The position numbers were made by a program, and so were the translations under genes. Source: JAJPIG01 sp035531675 (GTDB lineage Bacteria; Desulfobacterota; Binatia; Binatales; Binataceae). Taken from it: a stretch of 34,996 bases of DNA. The notes below the pieces were generated by a model. The model saw nothing but the letters and a program-made list of their open reading frames with translations. It was not told where the DNA came from and made no database searches. The stretch spans positions 1-34,996 of the forward strand of contig DATKSL010000036.1 of NCBI GenBank assembly GCA_035531675.1, written 5' to 3'. Each line of letters starts with the position of its first letter. The first letter of the stretch is position 1. Shown one piece after another: positions 31,393-34,996 of this stretch.

Positions 31393-31726
31393 GATTGGAA
31401 CGAGGCTCATCAAAGCAGCCAAGGAAGCTCGCGCTATTGTGCGGGGTGAAATCACCGATGGCTTCGTCGTGCACGTGCCGGATGACGTCGACGTCAAGGC
31501 GCTCAGGAAGAAACTGAAATGCTCTCAAGCGGAATTTTCCAGGCGCTTCGGGTTCGCCATCGATGCCGTGCAGGATTGGGAGCAGCAACGCAGGACACCG
31601 GACAGAACGGCGCGCATTTTTTTAACCGTGATCGCGCGTGAGCCGGAAGCGGTCCGCCGCGCACTGGGGCGATCGCATGGGATGAGGGCAACCGGTCCAA
31701 GTGCCAAAGGAAATGGACCATTATGA
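31385..31726 (+). CDS. HigA-like antitoxin / XRE-family DNA-binding protein
   Basis: The 113-residue protein has an intact helix-turn-helix of the XRE type at about residues 46-72 (SQAEFSRRFGFAIDAVQDWE, followed by QRRTPD). An N-terminal segment ahead of it would normally contact the toxin. It follows the broken HigB-like toxin gene in the standard toxin-first order and overlaps the next gene by ATGA (31723-31726). With the toxin dead, it may act as an orphan repressor of the downstream fusion gene. Start ATG 31385 lies inside the toxin pseudogene end. Confidence 0.88.
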   Translation: MSKIGTRLIKAAKEARAIVRGEITDGFVVHVPDDVDVKALRKKLKCSQAEFSRRFGFAIDAVQDWEQQRRTPDRTARIFLTVIAREPEAVRRALGRSHGMRATGPSAKGNGPL

Positions 31727-32805
31727 AAAAGAAACTGCCACGCTTGCGAAGCGATAAAGAAGCCGAGGACTTCGTCGAAAAGGCCGACCTGACCGAGTAC
31801 GACTTGTCCGGCATGCGACCAATCCGCTTTGAGCTTCAGGCCCAAAGGCGAATGAGCGTGAATCGGAACTATCTGCATCGCTGCTTCGAAGCGTTCGAAG
31901 AGGTCACGAAAGAGAGATACGGCACTGCCCAGGATCTGGCGGCCATCGAGTCGGCCGTTGCCCCTCTGCGCAATCGAAGACCGTTGACCTACGACGATCT
32001 CCGAGAATTCGAATCACCTCGCAATTGGGGGTTCAAGACGTGGTGGGTCTTCCCTCCGGAGCATCATGTGACTGCGGAGCTGAAGAGTCCCAAGTTCAAC
32101 TTTTGGCGGCTTCCGGAAAACGAACACACCCTGGTCAAATCTCTGCTCGACGTCTTCAAGTCCATCGAGCTCGTGTCGATCATTCTTCGCTTCGTGAGAC
32201 CAGAGCATTACGGCATTATCAGTCCTCCCGTCGAAAGGATTCTCGATGTGCGCCGCGGCGGCAACGCTGTCGAGACCTACCTGAACTACATCGAGGATCT
32301 TCGCGCGATCGCAGGGCATTATGGCTTTAAGCGGGTGGCAGATGCGGACATGGCGCTCTGGGTTTTCTATGAGCGCTGCTTCGGCAGTACGCCGGACGCG
32401 GCGACGCAAACCGAATACGCGAACGATCCATTCATCCGTAAATTGCGCGCCAAGAACCTCATGGGACATTTCCTTGAGGATTCCACCTACGCACAACGGG
32501 CGGACTCGCTTTTAGAGACGAATCATATAGTCGCAGGACAGTTCGGCGGTATCGCATTTGAACAAATGGTCCGCAAACGTGGGCCGCGCGGCAAAGATTG
32601 GGACGAAAAAGAGCTTAAGGTCATCATTGACGAGCTTTATAGCGATGGGGTTATAGACGACCTCACCCACGGAAAGTGGCAGCAGGCGCGGCACACTCGT
32701 AACAAGGCCATTCACATGAATCCACCGCCGACTCCTGAAAAAGTGAAGCAGCTAATCGAGCTGCTCGACCTGTCTACTCCTGACCCGGCGCCGGCGAGGC
32801 GCTGA
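31723..32805 (+). CDS. CopG-antitoxin-like / HEPN-motif chimeric protein
   Basis: The 360-residue protein begins with a segment (residues 3-42: LPRLRSDKEAEDFVEKADL, then YDLSGMRPIRFEL) that resembles the N-terminus of CopG-type antitoxins (PF12441). The usual ribbon-helix-helix NLRLP part is replaced after residue 43. The rest is a mixed helical protein with a conserved-looking middle (RFVRPEHYGIISPPVERIL, ETYLNYIEDLR, DADMALWVFYE). Near the end is RNKAIH (R326-H331), matching the RNx3H signature of HEPN RNases. An internal ATG at 31852, preceded by AAAGGCGA, would start a 317-residue version without the antitoxin part. The start overlaps higA by ATGA, so translation is coupled. Domain calls are from memory. 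Confidence 0.75.
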   Translation: MKKKLPRLRSDKEAEDFVEKADLTEYDLSGMRPIRFELQAQRRMSVNRNYLHRCFEAFEEVTKERYGTAQDLAAIESAVAPLRNRRPLTYDDLREFESPRNWGFKTWWVFPPEHHVTAELKSPKFNFWRLPENEHTLVKSLLDVFKSIELVSIILRFVRPEHYGIISPPVERILDVRRGGNAVETYLNYIEDLRAIAGHYGFKRVADADMALWVFYERCFGSTPDAATQTEYANDPFIRKLRAKNLMGHFLEDSTYAQRADSLLETNHIVAGQFGGIAFEQMVRKRGPRGKDWDEKELKVIIDELYSDGVIDDLTHGKWQQARHTRNKAIHMNPPPTPEKVKQLIELLDLSTPDPAPARR

Positions 32806-32855
32806 GATCGTCATCAATATTCTGCTAGAAGACCCGAGGAACGCGTGGGCGAGGA

Positions 32856-34193
32856 TCAAGCTCGCCCCGAATCATCACCGTGTTCCGACAACCAGTGTAA
32901 CTGCGGGCCTCTTGCAAGGCCTTCCATTGGTATTTCAATGCCGCAGCCTAATTCCCTAAGAGCAGGCACCAGGAACTCACGATATTTCTCGCCTGCCAGC
33001 AAGACGACCGAGGTTCCGGGCAGACAGCACAATCGCAGTTGTTGAGCGACCTTGTCTGACCATTGCTTGCGCTCCGCAACGGTCTTTTCGTTGAGCGTTT
33101 CATCGTACGGCTCAATCACCTTATCTGGCGCGACCAGTCCGTACTTCGCAGAGAGAATGAACCACTCGCCGACCTGCCTCTCCACGAAGGTGCGAGCTTT
33201 TTGGAACCACGCCGAACAGTAGAGTTCGCGCGCGGGCACCGGACGATCATGCTTTACAGAAACGCACGAGACGAGAAACACCTTTTTTGGCCTCGGGACG
33301 ATATCCAGCTCTTCCGCTCGCTGAACGGCCTTTTTCCTGAGTTCCTTGAGCCTCGCGCAGAAGGGATGGTTTGCGTTGCCTTGGATGTTGAGCGGCAGAC
33401 TCAGCGCTTTGAGAAGATGGTCTTCGAGTACCCAGGGTTTCGGCGTCTCGACCCATGCGATAAGCGCATTGTCGGTCATCCATCCGCTCAGGGCGCTTTC
33501 CTTCTCGACAAATGTTTGAGTCTTGCCCGAACCGACACGCCTCAAGATTGTTCCTAACTCGTCTTCGAGCAGGCAGCCCAGAGTTGTACGAAGCGTGGAG
33601 AATTCCGCGATTCCTTCAAAGTGAGACCGGAGGCGATCTTGGAGAGTTTTTTTGCTTTTGTCATTTTTTGGCGATATGCCGACGTAAAGAAGGGTTGATT
33701 CATCTCGGACGACGCATGAATCAATAGGAACCGTTGGCGGCACCCTTTGGAAAAACCATGCGTAGACACCCGGGGAACGCGGCGGAAGGGTTGGATTGTT
33801 CATCAGCTCGCTCCAGCGGTAGAGACGGGACGAGTTTACAAGCTGTTGTCCGAGCTCTGCGATTTCCTTCGACGACAGGTCACTAACCAGCAACGGCGGA
33901 GCGGAATGCTCTCCTTCCTTGCGGTCTGGAGCAGGCCGTTGGCCGGTTCGAAGAACAGAAAATCCCAGCCGCAACAGATAGCGTTCCGCCTCTGTCGTGA
34001 TGAATTCACCGCTCGGTAGCTCCCGCCCTGTCGCGATCTCGCAGGCTACCGATATGACAAATTTCGGCGGGTAGCCTTTGCCTTGGTGGTGCAGCACAAC
34101 GCTGCGGTTTTGGCGCGATGGAGGGACTCTTTCGCGGTCGATCCGAGCCAAGGCCTCTAAGACATGTTCACGATTGATTCCTTGAGGAATCAC
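32856..34193 (-). CDS. Three-domain protein: sensor-like N-domain, GIY-YIG nuclease, DUF6884-like domain
   Basis: The 445-residue protein has three parts. Residues 6-80 (NREHVLEALARIDRE, HHQGKGYPPKFVISVA, GEFITTEAERYLLRLGF) resemble the N-terminal head of ScoMcrA-like restriction enzymes. Residues 141-272 form a GIY-YIG nuclease: GVYAWFF at 142, LLYVGIS at 168 with Y170/G172, R187 in DRLRSHF, E257 in VLEDHLLK and Asn in LNIQGN, so the catalytic set looks complete. Residues 302-436 (KKVFLVSCVSVK, FILSAKYGLVAPD, LLAGEKYREFL, MEGLARGPQLHWL) match the DUF6884 pattern of unknown function. GTG 34193 follows AGAGG and overlaps an upstream small ORF by GTGA. Position in a conjugative element suggests a defence nuclease (inference). 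Confidence 0.8.
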   Translation of the reverse strand: MIPQGINREHVLEALARIDRERVPPSRQNRSVVLHHQGKGYPPKFVISVACEIATGRELPSGEFITTEAERYLLRLGFSVLRTGQRPAPDRKEGEHSAPPLLVSDLSSKEIAELGQQLVNSSRLYRWSELMNNPTLPPRSPGVYAWFFQRVPPTVPIDSCVVRDESTLLYVGISPKNDKSKKTLQDRLRSHFEGIAEFSTLRTTLGCLLEDELGTILRRVGSGKTQTFVEKESALSGWMTDNALIAWVETPKPWVLEDHLLKALSLPLNIQGNANHPFCARLKELRKKAVQRAEELDIVPRPKKVFLVSCVSVKHDRPVPARELYCSAWFQKARTFVERQVGEWFILSAKYGLVAPDKVIEPYDETLNEKTVAERKQWSDKVAQQLRLCCLPGTSVVLLAGEKYREFLVPALRELGCGIEIPMEGLARGPQLHWLSEHGDDSGRA

Positions 34194-34429
34194 GAACGCC
34201 TCTCAACCCCACGAGGTATCGGCCAAATGTAGCCCGGCGTCAGGCTGACGCTCGGCCGTCGTTCGTTTTCGAGTTCGCCCGGAGGAGCCGCAATCTTCCA
34301 ATCCCACACGGCACTAATTTCTCCGCTCTCGGCTGTTCGCACAAGTCTCTGGCGCGCTGATGGCAAGGAACTTGCTCTGCCTACAAATCCAGCGAGCCGC
34401 ACTTTGATGTGCGGGTTCCAGATTTTCAC
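34190..34429 (-). CDS. Small ORF translationally coupled to the GIY-YIG gene
   Basis: A 79-residue frame starts at GTG 34429 and ends TGA at 34190-34192, overlapping the GTG of the next gene (GTGA). The product (KIWNPHIKVRLAGFVGRAS, then VWDWKIAAPPGEL) is basic and not recognised. Codon use looks like coding sequence. However, its start lies only 14 bases from the divergent trbF start with no clear ribosome binding site, so it may be a 5'-truncated gene. Confidence 0.45.
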   Translation of the reverse strand: MKIWNPHIKVRLAGFVGRASSLPSARQRLVRTAESGEISAVWDWKIAAPPGELENERRPSVSLTPGYIWPIPRGVERRS

Positions 34430-34443
34430 AGCGAGGCGTCGGT

Positions 34444-34996
34444 ATGGAAGGCAGCGTCTATCTCAAAGCGCGGCAGGAATGGGACGAGCGTTACGCCGAT
34501 CTGGTTCTCGGCAAACGCAACTGGCAAATCGCCGCCGCCACCATGATGGCCATCACTCTGCTGCTGGCCTTCGGGATGGTCTGGCTCAGCACGCGAAGCA
34601 AGTTCGTTCCGTACGTCGTGGAAGTGGACAAGCTCGGCTATGCGCTCGCCGCGCCGAGCGCGCTGACCGAGAGCACCGCCCAGATCAGCACTGACCGGAT
34701 GGTGCGCTACGAGCTGGCGGCCTTCATCCGTAACGCCCGCGAAGTCATCACGGATCCCGCCGCAGAGCACCAGGTCATCGGGCAGGTTTACAGCCGCGCA
34801 CGCGGACCGGCCTACAAATTCCTCGAGAACTACTACCACGAGAACGACCTCGAACATGATCCGTTCAAGGTCGCCCAGCACCAATCCGTCAGCGTCCAGA
34901 TCGATTCGATCCTGCCGCTGTCGAAAGCGACGTGGCAGGTGCGATGGACCGAGGAAGCATCAGGCCTCGACGGTTCTCCTGTCGCCGCGACTCATT
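34444..34996 (+). CDS. trbF: TrbF/VirB8-family type IV secretion protein (3' end outside window)
   Basis: The first 184 codons of a TrbF-like conjugal transfer protein. A short cytoplasmic segment (KARQEWDERYADLVLGKRNW) is followed by one membrane helix (about residues 28-50) and the SKFVPYVVEVDKLG motif. A periplasmic VirB8-type domain follows, with AFIRNAREVITD and TWQVRWTE, all characteristic of TrbF. VirB8/TrbF proteins form part of the inner-membrane platform of the mating apparatus. GAGG lies before ATG 34444. It marks the start of a conjugation module continuing beyond the window, and indicates that the accessory region is an integrative conjugative element or part of one. Confidence 0.9.
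   Translation, partial: MEGSVYLKARQEWDERYADLVLGKRNWQIAAATMMAITLLLAFGMVWLSTRSKFVPYVVEVDKLGYALAAPSALTESTAQISTDRMVRYELAAFIRNAREVITDPAAEHQVIGQVYSRARGPAYKFLENYYHENDLEHDPFKVAQHQSVSVQIDSILPLSKATWQVRWTEEASGLDGSPVAATH

Noticed and set aside
30854..31588. A 244-codon minus-strand frame over the toxin-antitoxin region
   Set aside because: It is antisense to a recognisable toxin remnant and an intact antitoxin and has no domain.

Overview
The window is G+C-rich, gene-dense bacterial DNA. It carries a complete-looking ISC iron-sulfur cluster operon, many CoA-dependent catabolic genes and two Rieske oxygenase loci. The mixture suggests an uncultured deltaproteobacterial or Binatota-like lineage. That placement is an inference from gene content and style; no rRNA is present to settle it.

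Bases 1-5,210: the end of an unknown gene, a minus-strand pair (cyclase-family hydrolase and tRNA m1A methyltransferase), a small membrane protein, a 600-base repeat-rich gap, two small zinc-ribbon genes, secF and a hypothetical gene. Bases 5,211-11,070: a regulatory region with two promoter-like sequences and a palindrome resembling an IscR box, then iscS-iscU-iscA-hscB-hscA-iscX, a conserved hypothetical gene and a clear terminator. No fdx or iscR lies in the cluster.

Bases 11,235-20,828: catabolic and biosynthetic genes. They encode a secreted small protein, a fused FAD/Fe-S oxidoreductase, a fumarylacetoacetase-family hydrolase, acyl-CoA dehydrogenase, a CitE-like lyase, ArgC, and a ring-hydroxylating dioxygenase beta/alpha pair. 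Bases 21,068-22,693: a VanZ-like membrane protein, a 53-base near-perfect palindrome, rpsI, rplM and tRNA-Asp. Bases 22,694-23,670 are a graveyard: a frameshifted small gene, a truncated DUF559 nuclease gene whose 3' end lies in a dispersed repeat, and the tail of an efflux adaptor gene. Bases 23,722-28,443: a catabolic operon of acyl-CoA synthetase, two-subunit CoA-transferase family proteins and a Rieske oxygenase.

From 28,331 to the end is an accessory region with visibly lower G+C. A 213-base segment containing the 3' end of the Rieske gene plus the 5' half of a tRNA-Arg(CCT) gene occurs twice (28,331-28,543 and 30,645-30,857). The copies align without gaps at about 90% identity, and both stop exactly after the anticodon loop. 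I read these as attachment-site junctions of integrated elements stacked in one tRNA gene. The first insert carries only a secreted beta-helix protein. The second begins with a broken HigB-like toxin gene, an intact HigA-like antitoxin, and a translationally coupled protein that joins a CopG-antitoxin-like N-terminus to a region ending in a HEPN-type RNx3H motif. Next comes a divergent three-domain protein (N-terminal sensor-like domain, GIY-YIG nuclease, DUF6884-like domain) with a small coupled ORF. The window ends inside a trbF/virB8 conjugation gene. The second element is therefore probably an integrative conjugative element with a toxin/defence cargo. The GIY-YIG/DUF6884 protein and the CopG/HEPN chimera are the best candidates for undescribed biology.
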